A DNA stretch of 45,091 bases from Porphyromonadaceae bacterium H1 (GTDB lineage: Bacteria; Bacteroidota; Bacteroidia; Bacteroidales; Paludibacteraceae): positions 1 to 45,091 of the forward strand of contig BDEJ01000017.1 of the NCBI GenBank assembly GCA_001653155.1, read 5' to 3'. The position numbers and the translations under genes are program-made. A model generated the notes under the pieces. It searched no databases. It saw only the letters and a program-made list of their open reading frames with translations, and was not told the origin of the DNA. Every line of letters starts with the position of its first letter. Within the stretch, counting starts at the first letter, position 1. This document shows, piece by piece, positions 1 to 12,783 of the stretch.

Positions 1-13
1 GAGGACTTTTCGA

Positions 14-123
<110 letters not shown>

Positions 124-204
124 AAATAGGATAGACATATCGCACAGAAACCTTCAAAGCAACAAACTTCAAAAGCTATGAACAATACCCGAATAGACGG
201 GTTA

Positions 205-3087
<2,883 letters not shown>

Positions 3088-3203
3088 TTATTTTTTTGCT
3101 CGTGTAAAATTGCATTAAAATACTGCGCATCAACACGGCAACACCTTTTCTGGTATCGCTCATAGTAATGCTATTTTATTGCTTCTTTAGTTTCTGTTCA
3201 ATA

Positions 3204-3214
3204 TGTCAAAGATC
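3204..3214 (-). promoter_or_regulatory. boxA-like element in the 16S-23S spacer
   Basis: On the minus strand this reads CGATCTTTGACA, upstream of 23S. The core CGATCTTTGA recurs in the 16S leader at 5481-5491, and GAACAG lies a few bases downstream in both places. The position before each large rRNA and the likeness to boxA (CTTTGA core) suggest an rRNA antitermination signal bound by Nus factors. The motif match is seen; the function is inferred. Confidence 0.5.
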
Positions 3215-3387
3215 GCTTCACTACCTTTAAAAGAGAAAACTCTTCAAAAAAAACGGCAGTCTCCTGTCGTTTCCCCGCAAATCAATGCAGAAAAACTCTC
3301 TTAACTTAACTTTTTCTCATCTAACGCCGCATAAATATCAGCCCCGCCGGGCACAACAACAACGCTTAGATATACCTAAAAAAACTG

Positions 3388-3462
3388 TGGAGAATAAGGG
3401 ACTCGAACCCTTGACCCCCTGCGTGCAAGGCAGGTGCTCTAAGCCAACTGAGCTAATCCCCC
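3388..3462 (-). tRNA. alaT: tRNA-Ala (anticodon TGC)
   Basis: On the minus strand it folds as a cloverleaf. The acceptor arm is GGGGGAT pairing with ATTCTCC, with discriminator A. The D arm contains AGCTCAGTTGG. The anticodon stem CCTGC encloses the TGC anticodon, and the T arm contains GTTCGAGTC. It lies between tRNA-Ile and 23S in the usual rRNA spacer order. CCA is not encoded. Confidence 0.97.
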
Positions 3463-3484
3463 GTTATCCAGATTCATTCTCCTG

Positions 3485-3558
3485 TAGTCCCAGGCAGAGT
3501 TGAACTGCCGACCTCTACATTATCAGTGTAGCGCTCTAACCAACTGAGCTATAGGACT
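3485..3558 (-). tRNA. ileT: tRNA-Ile (anticodon GAT)
   Basis: On the minus strand the acceptor AGTCCTA pairs with TGGGACT, with discriminator A. The anticodon stem CTACA/TGTAG encloses loop CTGATAA, giving anticodon GAT. The T arm contains GTTCAACTC. It is the first tRNA after 16S in the spacer and is separated from tRNA-Ala by 22 bp. Confidence 0.97.
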
Positions 3559-3834
3559 GGCATTCCTCAATACGGTGCTCACTTCCGCTATACGGCCGGA
3601 GAAAACAAACAAACATCATCACAAAAAACTTCCGGCTCGAGCATCTTATGAAGTAACAACTCCCGAGGCTACGCATTCTCAAGCCATACAAGGCTCGAAA
3701 ACGTATTTTAATTTAAAAAACATACAACAGAGAGCATGCAATACAAAGCTCTTCGGCTCAAAAGCATACCACAGATTATCTCTCGTATTCACAAAAAAAC
3801 AATCTACAAGTCCATAACCGGACACCATCACTCC

Positions 3835-5367
<1,533 letters not shown>

Positions 5368-5480
5368 TCTCTTTTTTTTGCTCGGATGATATCCTTTACT
5401 ATTTATTGACCTGTGTCATTGACGTGGCATAAAATCTTTTTTACCTTTTACTTTATACTACATCTCCTGTTGTCTGTTCT

Positions 5481-5491
5481 TTCAAAGATCG
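5481..5491 (-). promoter_or_regulatory. boxA-like element in the 16S leader
   Basis: On the minus strand this reads CGATCTTTGAA, about 115 nt before the 16S 5' end and downstream of both rRNA promoters. It matches the spacer copy at 3204-3214 over the core CGATCTTTGA, and both are followed by GAACAG. A role in rRNA antitermination is inferred from position and repetition. Confidence 0.5.
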
Positions 5492-5635
5492 CTGAAAGTT
5501 TATCCGTAAAGAATTATATCACATAAAACCTAAATATACGGACAACATCGTGACCCCAATTCGTCATCTTCTTCCTTATGGGGAGAATCGAAAATCAAAA
5601 ACTCTCAATCCTGTCGTTTCCTCCGAAACGGGCTG

Positions 5636-5643
5636 CAAAGATA
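5636..5643 (-). promoter_or_regulatory. rRNA operon promoter, proximal copy
   Basis: On the minus strand TATCTTTG fits the Bacteroidetes -7 consensus TAnnTTTG exactly. It is preceded by TTTG after a 20-nt spacer, matching the -33 element. It lies about 270 bp upstream of 16S. The surrounding GGGCTGCAAAGATA block resembles the distal copy at 5735-5742, so the two promoters may have arisen by duplication. Confidence 0.8.
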
Positions 5644-5734
5644 AAACTTCTTTTCATTCCTCACAAATCTTTTCCAAGATTTTTTTTTCGTCCCATCGCT
5701 TCGGCAACTGCGCTCTTTCTCTCAAAAGCGGGTG

Positions 5735-5742
5735 CAAAGATA
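5735..5742 (-). promoter_or_regulatory. rRNA operon promoter, distal copy
   Basis: On the minus strand TATCTTTG is preceded by TTTTG after a 19-nt spacer, a full match to the two-part Bacteroidetes promoter. It is 99 bp upstream of the proximal copy. The stretch from 5368 to 6055 otherwise holds only the rRNA leader, poly-A-rich DNA and no convincing gene. Confidence 0.8.
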
Positions 5743-6055
5743 GAGCTCTTTTATTATTCCGCAAAATATTATTCGAACTTTTTTCAAAAAAAGACAACCC
5801 GAAAACCGCAAAACAATACAAAACAAACACTTATAACATGAAAAAATCTTTACACAAAATACATCCGAAACCAAAAAACAACAAAAAAATCACCCAAAAA
5901 ACAAAATGAAATATTTAAAATAAAGAGAAAATAGGGGAAAATTCGCCATAATAAAGCAATACAAATTCGCCCTTCAGAAGCCCTACGGTTTGTTAATCAT
6001 TTATAATGCAAACAGAGTTTCGGAGCAGTGTTTCCGAGAGCTTCGAAAAAACACG

Positions 6056-6063
6056 TACATTTG
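6056..6063 (+). promoter_or_regulatory. Promoter of the TonB-type gene
   Basis: TACATTTG is a perfect -7 element, ending 28 nt before the GTG at 6092. Transcription should start near 6070. That excludes the in-frame ATG at 5990, which lies upstream of the promoter, and therefore decides the start codon. Confidence 0.7.
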
Positions 6064-6091
6064 CAGCAACAAAAATTCATTCCACAATCAC

Positions 6092-6862
6092 GTGAGTTTA
6101 TATTCAAAAACATGGTGTAACCTGATATTTGAAGGGCGCAACAAAGAGTACGGTGCCTACAAAATGCGCAGGTCTTCATCGCGAAGACATGTACTGGCTT
6201 TTTTGATCACGGTTGTTTTTGCTGCACTTGTCACTTCTATTCCTGCTTTAATAGAAACGATATACGAACCGCGATACAGCTCCATCCAGCTGAGCGAATC
6301 ACATCAAGTAAGCCTGCTGCCGGTCAACGAATCCGAAACATTGCGGAAATATCTTGAGCAAAACAAAGCATTAGCACCTCAAGAAGCAAGCAGTCCTGTT
6401 CCGGGCGACGCCTCAAGCTCTAACAATCCGGACAGAAAAACGACGGCTCCCGAGAAGAAGGAGAAGGAGTCTAAGAAAATAATCGATTTAGAAGTAGAAA
6501 TCCCCCTCGAAGCTTCGGATATGTTGGAGGAAGAGTACATCGATCCTGAGAAGACATACTGGATCGTAGAAGAAATGCCTGTCTTCCCCGGAGGAGAGGG
6601 AGCGTTGCTGCGCTTTCTGACGGCCAACTTGAATTATCCTCCGCAGGCAACCCAGCAAAAACAACAGGCGCAAGTCCTCTGTCGCTTCATAATAAATAAA
6701 GACGGAAAAGTAAGCGATATAGAAATAATCGAAAGTGGAGGCGAGTTTCTGGACGAGGAGGTCGTTCGAGTGCTGAAGCTCATGCCGCAATGGGAAGCCG
6801 GCCGACGGAAAGGGAAGCCCGTGAAAGTGCGGTTTAGCTTACCGATCCAATTCGGCCTGTAG
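6092..6862 (+). CDS. TonB-type energy-transducing protein
   Basis: TonB-like protein of 256 residues starting at GTG 6092. TonB proteins sit in the inner membrane, span the periplasm and pass proton-motive energy to outer-membrane receptors. The N-terminus has the motif WCNLIFEGRNKEYGAY, which often opens Bacteroidetes TonB proteins. One membrane helix follows (about residues 36-57), then a Ser/Pro/Glu/Lys-rich periplasmic stretch. The C-terminal TonB domain is seen from about residue 160 (MPVFPGGEGALLRFL, YPPQA, and the final VRFSLPIQF). The longer reading from the ATG at 5990 is rejected because a promoter lies at 6056 and the family motif begins just after the GTG. It diverges from the rRNA operon. 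Which receptors it serves is unknown; one candidate lies at 31.8-34.2 kb. Confidence 0.88.
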   Translation: MSLYSKTWCNLIFEGRNKEYGAYKMRRSSSRRHVLAFLITVVFAALVTSIPALIETIYEPRYSSIQLSESHQVSLLPVNESETLRKYLEQNKALAPQEASSPVPGDASSSNNPDRKTTAPEKKEKESKKIIDLEVEIPLEASDMLEEEYIDPEKTYWIVEEMPVFPGGEGALLRFLTANLNYPPQATQQKQQAQVLCRFIINKDGKVSDIEIIESGGEFLDEEVVRVLKLMPQWEAGRRKGKPVKVRFSLPIQFGL

Positions 6863-6894
6863 TAAGGCAAACACAAAACAACACATATATATTA

Positions 6895-7791
6895 ATGTAT
6901 TTATTGGAAGTAGAAGATGTGGTAAAACAGTACTCCGGCCATCGGGCTTTGGATGGCGTCAGCCTCAAAGTTCCCGAAAACTCGGTCTATGGATTATTGG
7001 GGCCCAACGGAGCCGGAAAGACGACCCTGATACGCATCATCAATTGCATAACCGCTCCCGACTCGGGAACCCTCCGTTTCAACGGAAAGAAGATGACCTC
7101 GTCAGATGTACAGTTCATAGGCTACCTGCCGGAAGAGCGAGGCTTATATAAAAAGATGAAGGTCGGTGAGCAGGCAATCTATCTTGCCCGCCTAAAAGGC
7201 CTGTCGAAACAGGATGCCCTGAAGGAACTCAAATACTGGTTCTCGAAATTCGAAATAGAGGCCTGGTGGGACAAAAAAATTGAAGAGCTCTCCAAAGGGA
7301 TGGCTCAAAAGATACAGTTTATCACCACAATTCTACACCGCCCCAAGCTATTGATTTTCGACGAGCCTTTCAGCGGATTCGACCCGGTAAATGCCGAGCT
7401 GCTGAAAAGAGAAATATGGGAACTGAAGCAAAACGGAGCAACCATAATTTTCTCAACACACAACATGGCCTCAGTAGAAGAGCTATGCGAGAACATCTCC
7501 CTGGTCAACCGTTCGAAAATCGTACTGCAAGGCAGCGTAGCCGAAATACGGGCAGCGCACACCACACGCAGCTTTTTAGTCAAGACGAAAGAAAGCCTCG
7601 GAACCTGCGAACTATTTTCGATACAAGAGAGTAAAGAGACGAGAAGCGGAAGGATAGAAAGCAAAATACAGAAAACAAGCGACTGTACAAATAACGAACT
7701 ACTCAAGGCAATCAGCAAACAAAGTGAAATACTGTCCTTCGAAGAACTGCTGCCAAGCATGAACGACATTTTCATAAAGGCCGTGCAATGA
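6895..7791 (+). CDS. ABC transporter ATP-binding protein (NatA-like)
   Basis: ATPase subunit of an ABC exporter, 298 residues. Walker A is GPNGAGKT at residues 36-43. The signature loop reads LSKGM, and Walker B reads LLIFDEP, followed by FSGFDP. The switch His is in IFSTHNM. The C-terminal extension after about residue 215 is typical of ATPases paired with NatB-type permeases. The stop overlaps the start of the next gene (ATGA), so translation is probably coupled. The permease partner is two genes downstream at 8377. The substrate cannot be read from the sequence; related pairs are usually annotated as Na+ or multidrug export. Confidence 0.9.
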   Translation: MYLLEVEDVVKQYSGHRALDGVSLKVPENSVYGLLGPNGAGKTTLIRIINCITAPDSGTLRFNGKKMTSSDVQFIGYLPEERGLYKKMKVGEQAIYLARLKGLSKQDALKELKYWFSKFEIEAWWDKKIEELSKGMAQKIQFITTILHRPKLLIFDEPFSGFDPVNAELLKREIWELKQNGATIIFSTHNMASVEELCENISLVNRSKIVLQGSVAEIRAAHTTRSFLVKTKESLGTCELFSIQESKETRSGRIESKIQKTSDCTNNELLKAISKQSEILSFEELLPSMNDIFIKAVQ

Positions 7792-8369
7792 GAGCTGCGC
7801 ATACGAAGAAAGTACTGCTTATCTCTACTCTAACCTGCCTCTGTTTCCACATACAGGCAAGAGATAATATCGGGATCAAGTTCTTTGGACTGAGTATGCA
7901 CCCTTTCGGCGACGAGAACGCTTTCCTGATGCCTCGGAAATTAGACGGGAAGGGCTATTTCGTTCTGAATTTAGGCGCAATGCTTAGCTACGAAAAGTTC
8001 TTCTGGCAGGACATCCTTTCGGTAAAGGCCATACAAGCGGGATACTCCGATTGTGCCGCACGGGCAGGCGGATTTTCGCACATCGGGATACGAGGTAAAA
8101 TATTCAGCACCAAGCGGCAGAGCTTATCCGGAGGAATAGGACCGACCTTGATTTACAGACGAAATTGGAACGAGCTGGAAAGATATCACGACCCGGGACG
8201 CTTCCAAGGAGGGCTGTCGGATAAATGGCAGTATCTCTTCATTTGGTATGGCGGCGAATTCGAATACAAGTACAGCTTAAATGAAACATTTGACTTTGCC
8301 CTCTGTTTTGTCCCCGGATATCCCGATCTGATAAGCTTCTCTTTAGGAATAAACTACAAGTTGAATTAA
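7788..8369 (+). CDS. Secreted barrel-like protein between ABC subunits
   Basis: Protein of 193 residues not assigned to a named family. A signal peptide is likely (residues 1-24: Lys-Lys, then a hydrophobic stretch, cleavage near IQA-RD). The mature part alternates hydrophobic and polar residues, is rich in Gly, Tyr and Phe, and ends in the aromatic/hydrophobic pattern of an outer-membrane strand (SFSLGINYKLN). A small beta-barrel of about eight strands is inferred. It overlaps the ATPase gene by 4 bp and lies 7 bp before the permease gene, so all three should be made together. Its position suggests an outer-membrane or periplasmic partner of the exporter. That is inference; no homologue with known function was recognised. 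Confidence 0.7.
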   Translation: MRAAHTKKVLLISTLTCLCFHIQARDNIGIKFFGLSMHPFGDENAFLMPRKLDGKGYFVLNLGAMLSYEKFFWQDILSVKAIQAGYSDCAARAGGFSHIGIRGKIFSTKRQSLSGGIGPTLIYRRNWNELERYHDPGRFQGGLSDKWQYLFIWYGGEFEYKYSLNETFDFALCFVPGYPDLISFSLGINYKLN

Positions 8370-8376
8370 AATAGAC

Positions 8377-9687
8377 ATGAATAAAATAGGCATTATCATA
8401 CAACGCGAATACAGTACCCGAGTGATGAAAAAGTCATTCATCGTAATGACCTTCCTGACTCCAATATTCTTTATCCTGCTCATTTTACTCCCCGGCTGGT
8501 TAGCAACTCTGGAGGACGACAGCCAAAAGCACATTGTAGTGATAGATCGAACGGGGCTGTATCAGAACGCATTGAAAAACAACGAGATTTATAACTTCGA
8601 GTTCACCCGGAAGAGCATCGACGAACTACGGAATGCAGCCAAAGAAAAAAGCGAATTTACAGCCTTACTACTGATAAGCGAGAATTTAGCCGAAAATCCC
8701 AAAGCCGCTACCCTTTACTACGAGAAACAAATAGGCATGGAACTAAGCACTTACATTGCCGGACAACTAAATAAGTATATCGAGGAGCAAAATCTGGGCG
8801 CCCTTAACATCCCGAACATCAAACAACTGATAGATTCCTCGAAAAGCGACGTAAGCATTACCGGAATAAAATGGAGCGCCGAGGGAGAGGAAAAAGCGGC
8901 TTCGGCCGAGCTGGCCTTTGCCATAGGGATGGTACTTGCCATGATGATATACATGTTTATCGTTATGTACGGGACACAGGTAATGACCGGTGTAGTACAG
9001 GAAAAAACGAATCGGATTGTGGAGGTCATCATCTCTTCGGTCCGTCCTTTCGACCTGATGATGGGGAAAATCATCGGCATAGCTCTGGTAGGTCTTACTC
9101 AATTTGCCATGTGGCTCTTGCTGACCGGATTCGGCCTGACGCTGGTTCAAGGCCTATTCGGAGCAGCAACAACGAATAATGCGGTCTCAGACATAGCTTT
9201 GATGCAAGGCATGGAAAATATGAATATGGCCGACGCCGAACACTTCATGGAGTTGTTCCTGTCTTTCAACTGGTTCCAGACCATTGTGCTTTTCATCATT
9301 TTCTTCCTGGGAGGATACTTGCTCTACGCCTCTTTTTTTGCTGCTATCGGATCGGCAGTGGATAACGAAACGGACGCCAATCAATTTACATTTCCGATAA
9401 TGTTGCCCATTATTCTGGCGATTTTTGCAGCCATCTATGCGGTACGGAACCCCGAATCCACGGCATCCTTTTGGTTTTCAATAATTCCCTTTACATCCCC
9501 AGTGGTAATGATGGTCCGCCTGCCTTTCGACGTGCCCACTTGGCAAATCATCATGTCAATAGGCATACTCATCGCATCGTTTATAGGAAGCACTTGGCTG
9601 GCTGCAAAGATTTACCGGACAGGCATCTTGATGTACGGAAAGAAAATAACTTGGAAAGAACTTTGGAAATGGTTAAAGAACAGCTAA
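8377..9687 (+). CDS. ABC transporter permease (NatB / ABC-2 type)
   Basis: Permease subunit of 436 residues. One helix lies near the N-terminus (about 24-45, after the typical IIIQREYSTRV opening). A large extracytoplasmic domain follows (about 46-185), and then five or so helices in the C-terminal half. The phrase VVQEKTNRIVEVIISSVRPFDLMMGKIIG is characteristic of the NatB/ABC-2 family and is seen near residues 205-235. It pairs with the ATPase at 6895-7791. Its 3' end overlaps the start of the LD-carboxypeptidase gene by 19 bp, which points to one transcript. Confidence 0.9.
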   Translation: MNKIGIIIQREYSTRVMKKSFIVMTFLTPIFFILLILLPGWLATLEDDSQKHIVVIDRTGLYQNALKNNEIYNFEFTRKSIDELRNAAKEKSEFTALLLISENLAENPKAATLYYEKQIGMELSTYIAGQLNKYIEEQNLGALNIPNIKQLIDSSKSDVSITGIKWSAEGEEKAASAELAFAIGMVLAMMIYMFIVMYGTQVMTGVVQEKTNRIVEVIISSVRPFDLMMGKIIGIALVGLTQFAMWLLLTGFGLTLVQGLFGAATTNNAVSDIALMQGMENMNMADAEHFMELFLSFNWFQTIVLFIIFFLGGYLLYASFFAAIGSAVDNETDANQFTFPIMLPIILAIFAAIYAVRNPESTASFWFSIIPFTSPVVMMVRLPFDVPTWQIIMSIGILIASFIGSTWLAAKIYRTGILMYGKKITWKELWKWLKNS

Positions 9688-10592
9688 AAGGAGAAGTCCT
9701 GATACCGCCTCCCTTGAGTTTGTCGGACGAAATACGCATCGTATCCCCGGCAGGCTGTATCGCAAAGGAATATCTTGACGGAGCCAAGCAGGTTCTCGAA
9801 ACTTGGGGGCTACGGGTTTCGGAAGGGAAATATGCAGGTGGAAGCTACGGGCGATTTTCAGGCACAAAAGAAGAGCGCATCGCCGACCTCCAAACAGCCC
9901 TCGACGACCCTCGGGTACAAGCGATACTTTGTAGCCGGGGAGGCTATGGATTGGCACAAATAGCCGATGCTTTGGATTTATCGGCTTTCTGCCGGAAACC
10001 GAAATGGCTCATCGGATTCAGCGACATCACCGTTTTACACAGCTTGTTAACGAGCAGGAACATCGCATCGATACACGGAATTATGGCCAAGCACTTAAGC
10101 GAACTAAGCGCAGAAGACGAATCGGTCAAAGGCCTGCGCAACATCCTATGGGGGGCAAGGCCAAGCTACCACATCCCGGCTCAATCTACAAACCGGGAGG
10201 GAGAGGCTCGCGGAATACTCAAAGGCGGTAATCTCTCGGTACTGATGGGATTACGGGGAAGCGACTTCGACCTCCACCCCGAAGGTAGCATACTTTTCAT
10301 AGAGGACGTAGGCGAAAAACCCTATCAAGTGGATAGAATGATGCAGAACCTCCGTCTGAGCGGTATTTTAAAAAAGCTTTCAGGAGTCATTGTCGGACAT
10401 TTCTCGGACTACGAAGAGGATGCTTCCATGAGGCAAAACCTCAAAGAAATCATTGCCGAGGCTGCCTCCGAATGTCCGGGCCCAATTTGTTTCGGCTTTC
10501 CCGCCGGACACGAAAACAACAACCTCCCCTTAATACTTGGAACAAACGTAGAGCTGAAAGTAGAGGCTTCGGGAGCTCAACTGCGCTTTTAG
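9669..10592 (+). CDS. ldcA: LD-carboxypeptidase (peptidase S66)
   Basis: Serine peptidase of 307 residues that removes the terminal D-Ala from murein tetrapeptides during peptidoglycan recycling. The S66 triad is readable: Ser118 in GFSDIT, Glu212 in FIEDVGE and His281 in FPAGH. The SRGGYG motif of the N-terminal half is also present. The start at ATG 9669 is chosen because homologues begin shortly before IRIVSPAG; the frame is open further upstream, but only within the permease gene. No signal peptide is visible, so a cytoplasmic site is expected. It overlaps the permease gene by 19 bp and is the last gene of that operon. Confidence 0.9.
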   Translation: MVKEQLKGEVLIPPPLSLSDEIRIVSPAGCIAKEYLDGAKQVLETWGLRVSEGKYAGGSYGRFSGTKEERIADLQTALDDPRVQAILCSRGGYGLAQIADALDLSAFCRKPKWLIGFSDITVLHSLLTSRNIASIHGIMAKHLSELSAEDESVKGLRNILWGARPSYHIPAQSTNREGEARGILKGGNLSVLMGLRGSDFDLHPEGSILFIEDVGEKPYQVDRMMQNLRLSGILKKLSGVIVGHFSDYEEDASMRQNLKEIIAEAASECPGPICFGFPAGHENNNLPLILGTNVELKVEASGAQLRF

Positions 10593-10637
10593 TCGGAAAG
10601 GCTGCAGAAACTGCCTTACCATAAAAAAGCCGGGATT

Positions 10638-11003
10638 TCAACTCAGCGGAGGAAGAAAAGCATCTTCGACATGCTCAATTCGGAAAGAATCTCCTTGGGG
10701 AATAACAGAAATGACATCAAAACGAGTATCGCCCTCCCAATCGTGCAGGAGGATATATTCGTGAGTAGCTTCCACGATGTTACGAATCTTACGGGCAGTA
10801 ATGGCTTCCTGAGGATGCTCAAAGACATCGGTCGACCGGGTCTTAACCTCCACGATCACCAGTACTCCGTCCTGTTCGGCCACAATGTCGAGTTCCAATT
10901 TGCCGCAAGACCAATTTGTCGCCCGCAATTTGTAACCCTTGCTCAGCAAATAAGCTCGAGCCCGCTCCTCACCCTGTTTACCCGTATCGTTATGCCTTGC
11001 CAT
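10638..11003 (-). CDS. yraN: YraN/UPF0102 family nuclease-like protein
   Basis: Protein of 121 residues of the YraN family. The N-terminal GKQGEERARAYLLSKGY block and the following core GKLELDIVAEQDGVLVIVEVKTR carry the E-x-D-x(n)-E-V-K arrangement of the restriction-endonuclease-like fold. Biochemical function is not settled; roles in DNA processing are assumed from the fold. It is transcribed alone on the minus strand, converges with ldcA (45 bp apart), and has its own promoter at 11028-11035. Confidence 0.92.
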   Translation of the reverse strand: MARHNDTGKQGEERARAYLLSKGYKLRATNWSCGKLELDIVAEQDGVLVIVEVKTRSTDVFEHPQEAITARKIRNIVEATHEYILLHDWEGDTRFDVISVIPQGDSFRIEHVEDAFLPPLS

Positions 11004-11027
11004 ACATAAGCCCTTCTATTTCCGATT

Positions 11028-11035
11028 CAAAGATA
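11028..11035 (-). promoter_or_regulatory. Promoter of yraN
   Basis: On the minus strand TATCTTTG matches the -7 consensus. A TTTG lies 17 nt upstream, a slightly short spacing. The yraN ATG is about 25 nt downstream. It is back to back with the promoter at 11099-11106. Confidence 0.7.
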
Positions 11036-11098
11036 CGGAATTTTAGGATAAACAAAATGTTTTTAGTTTGTTTACCATGAGTTTACCGGGATATTTAT

Positions 11099-11106
11099 TA
11101 CTTTTG
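11099..11106 (+). promoter_or_regulatory. Promoter of the small RHH-like gene
   Basis: TACTTTTG matches TAnnTTTG and ends 23 nt before the ATG at 11129. No well-spaced -33 TTTG is visible. Confidence 0.6.
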
Positions 11107-11128
11107 CGACGAATTTTGCAGTCCGGAT

Positions 11129-11341
11129 ATGGGGAAAAAAACCATAAAAAAGAATGTATCACAAAGAACTTCGCTTCGACGGCATCGTCAAAGCTTTATG
11201 CTGAACGATGAGGAGTACAAGGCTTTGTGCCGCTACATGGCCAAATACAAGGTTCGGAACAAATCGAAATTCATTCGGGAGACAGTCATGTTTACCATCA
11301 TTCGGAAGATGGAGGAGGACCATCCGACGCTCTTTGATTGA
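11129..11341 (+). CDS. Small ribbon-helix-helix-like protein
   Basis: Basic protein of 70 residues. After a Lys/Arg-rich start it reads like a ribbon-helix-helix unit: a short strand (RQSFMLNDEEYKALCRYM) and a helix-turn-helix-like segment with KSKFIRETVMFTIIRKM. Such proteins occur in Bacteroidales both as chromosomal conserved hypotheticals and as relaxosome accessory factors. No mobilisation gene is nearby, so a mobile origin is not supported here. A DNA-binding role is inferred from the pattern and charge. It has its own promoter and precedes rmuC by 78 bp. Confidence 0.75.
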   Translation: MGKKTIKKNVSQRTSLRRHRQSFMLNDEEYKALCRYMAKYKVRNKSKFIRETVMFTIIRKMEEDHPTLFD

Positions 11342-11419
11342 AGGCGGCAAGCGGCCGGATCCGGCACGATGGGCTTCTTCGTTTTTCACATTTAGCCTTC
11401 GAAAACGGCACAGAACATT

Positions 11420-12754
11420 ATGGAATACATATTAGGTTTTTTCGGGTTTATATTGGGATTTGCTCTAGCCTGGCTGCTTGCTTCCCGCAAGGCTTTAAGG
11501 CAGGAAGAGGCTCACAGACAGAACGTAAGCAATCTGAACAGCCTGCTCAACGAGGCAGACAAGACAAACACCCTGGCACAAGAAAACTTACGCACAAAGA
11601 GCGAAGAGTTGCATCGCCTTCAGGAAGAACGCGAGGCGCAACAGGAGGCTCTCAGCACACGTCGTGCAGAAAATGCCCGACTCGAATTGCAGGTACAGCA
11701 CTTAGAAGAAAAACTGGAAGCAGAGAAAAACGAGCTGGAGACAGTCCAAAAACGTCTCACAAGCGAATTTGAAAACATTGCCTCCCGGGTACTTAAACAA
11801 CGCTCCGAAGAGTTTTCGACTGCAAACCACAAGCAGTTAGACGAGATACTCAAACCACTGAAAGAGCGGATACTCCTCTTCGAGAAAAAGGTGGACGAGG
11901 CCTACGACAAAGAGCTACGCGACAAAATAACCCTCAAAGAAGAAGTAAGACGCCTGGTGGAACTCAACACCCGCGTAAGCGAAGAGGCCAACAACCTTGC
12001 AAAAGCCCTCAAAGGCGATGTCAAAAAGCAAGGAAATTGGGGCGAAATTATATTGGAGCGGGTCTTGGAGCGATCCGGCCTCACTCGCGGACAAGAGTAT
12101 GAACGCGAAGAAGAAGTGGCAGGCTCCGACGCATCGCGCCAGCGTCCCGATGTCGTTTTACACCTCCCCGACAACAAGCATATCATCGTCGATTCGAAGG
12201 TATCTCTCGTCGCTTACGAACGCTATATAACCGCCGAAAACGAAGAACAGAAAACACGACAGCTCAAAGAGCACATCCTCTCCATCCGAAATCATGTAAA
12301 GTTGCTGAGCGACAAAAATTATCAAAATGCACAAAACATCAACACTCCCGATTTTGTGCTGCTTTTTATGCCCATAGAAGCTTCCTTTTCGGTGGCGGTA
12401 CAAGAGGACATTGAGCTCTTTTCCTATGCTTGGGAACGAAAAATCGTTATCGTGAGTCCAACCACCCTATTGGCCACCCTGCGTACCATCGCTTCCATCT
12501 GGAAACAGGAAAATCAAACAAAGAACGCTCAGGAGATTGCCCGGCTCAGCGGAAGCCTTTACGACAAGTTCATCGGATTTGCCGAGGACATGAATAAAAT
12601 AAAAACCAACATCGACCGAGCCTCCGGAGCTTACGACGATGCATTGCGCAAGATGAAAGAAGGGCCCGGAAACATCATCCGAACGGCCGAAAAAATCAAA
12701 GAATTAGGCGCCAAGACGGGCACTAAATCACTCCCAAACGGATTTGACAGCTAA
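11420..12754 (+). CDS. rmuC: DNA recombination protein RmuC homologue
   Basis: Protein of 444 residues. An N-terminal membrane helix (about residues 3-21) is followed by a long coiled coil (about 25-130, rich in Glu, Gln, Arg and Leu). The RmuC domain fills the C-terminal half, with the conserved stretches KQGNWGEIILERVLE, RPDVVLHLPDNKHIIVDSKVSL and the later FMPIEASFSVA and TTLLATLRTI. RmuC limits rearrangement at inverted repeats in E. coli; the fold is nuclease-like but the activity is not proven. The length is normal. It is followed 29 bp later by the DUF3078 gene, perhaps on the same transcript. Confidence 0.93.
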   Translation: MEYILGFFGFILGFALAWLLASRKALRQEEAHRQNVSNLNSLLNEADKTNTLAQENLRTKSEELHRLQEEREAQQEALSTRRAENARLELQVQHLEEKLEAEKNELETVQKRLTSEFENIASRVLKQRSEEFSTANHKQLDEILKPLKERILLFEKKVDEAYDKELRDKITLKEEVRRLVELNTRVSEEANNLAKALKGDVKKQGNWGEIILERVLERSGLTRGQEYEREEEVAGSDASRQRPDVVLHLPDNKHIIVDSKVSLVAYERYITAENEEQKTRQLKEHILSIRNHVKLLSDKNYQNAQNINTPDFVLLFMPIEASFSVAVQEDIELFSYAWERKIVIVSPTTLLATLRTIASIWKQENQTKNAQEIARLSGSLYDKFIGFAEDMNKIKTNIDRASGAYDDALRKMKEGPGNIIRTAEKIKELGAKTGTKSLPNGFDS

Positions 12755-12783
12755 GCATTCGATATCTAAGACAGACAAACGGA

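Noticed and set aside
5550-5909. ORF of 119 codons, Lys/Asn/Ser-rich
   Set aside because: It covers the tandem rRNA promoters and poly-A-rich leader DNA on the opposite strand and has no recognisable domain.
9471-9668. Longer N-terminus for the LD-carboxypeptidase
   Set aside because: The extra 66 residues are an out-of-frame reading of the permease gene and do not resemble the S66 family.
11129-11341. Small RHH-like gene as a trace of a mobilisable element
   Set aside because: No relaxase, integrase or transfer origin is nearby and base composition matches the surroundings, so a chromosomal gene is more likely.
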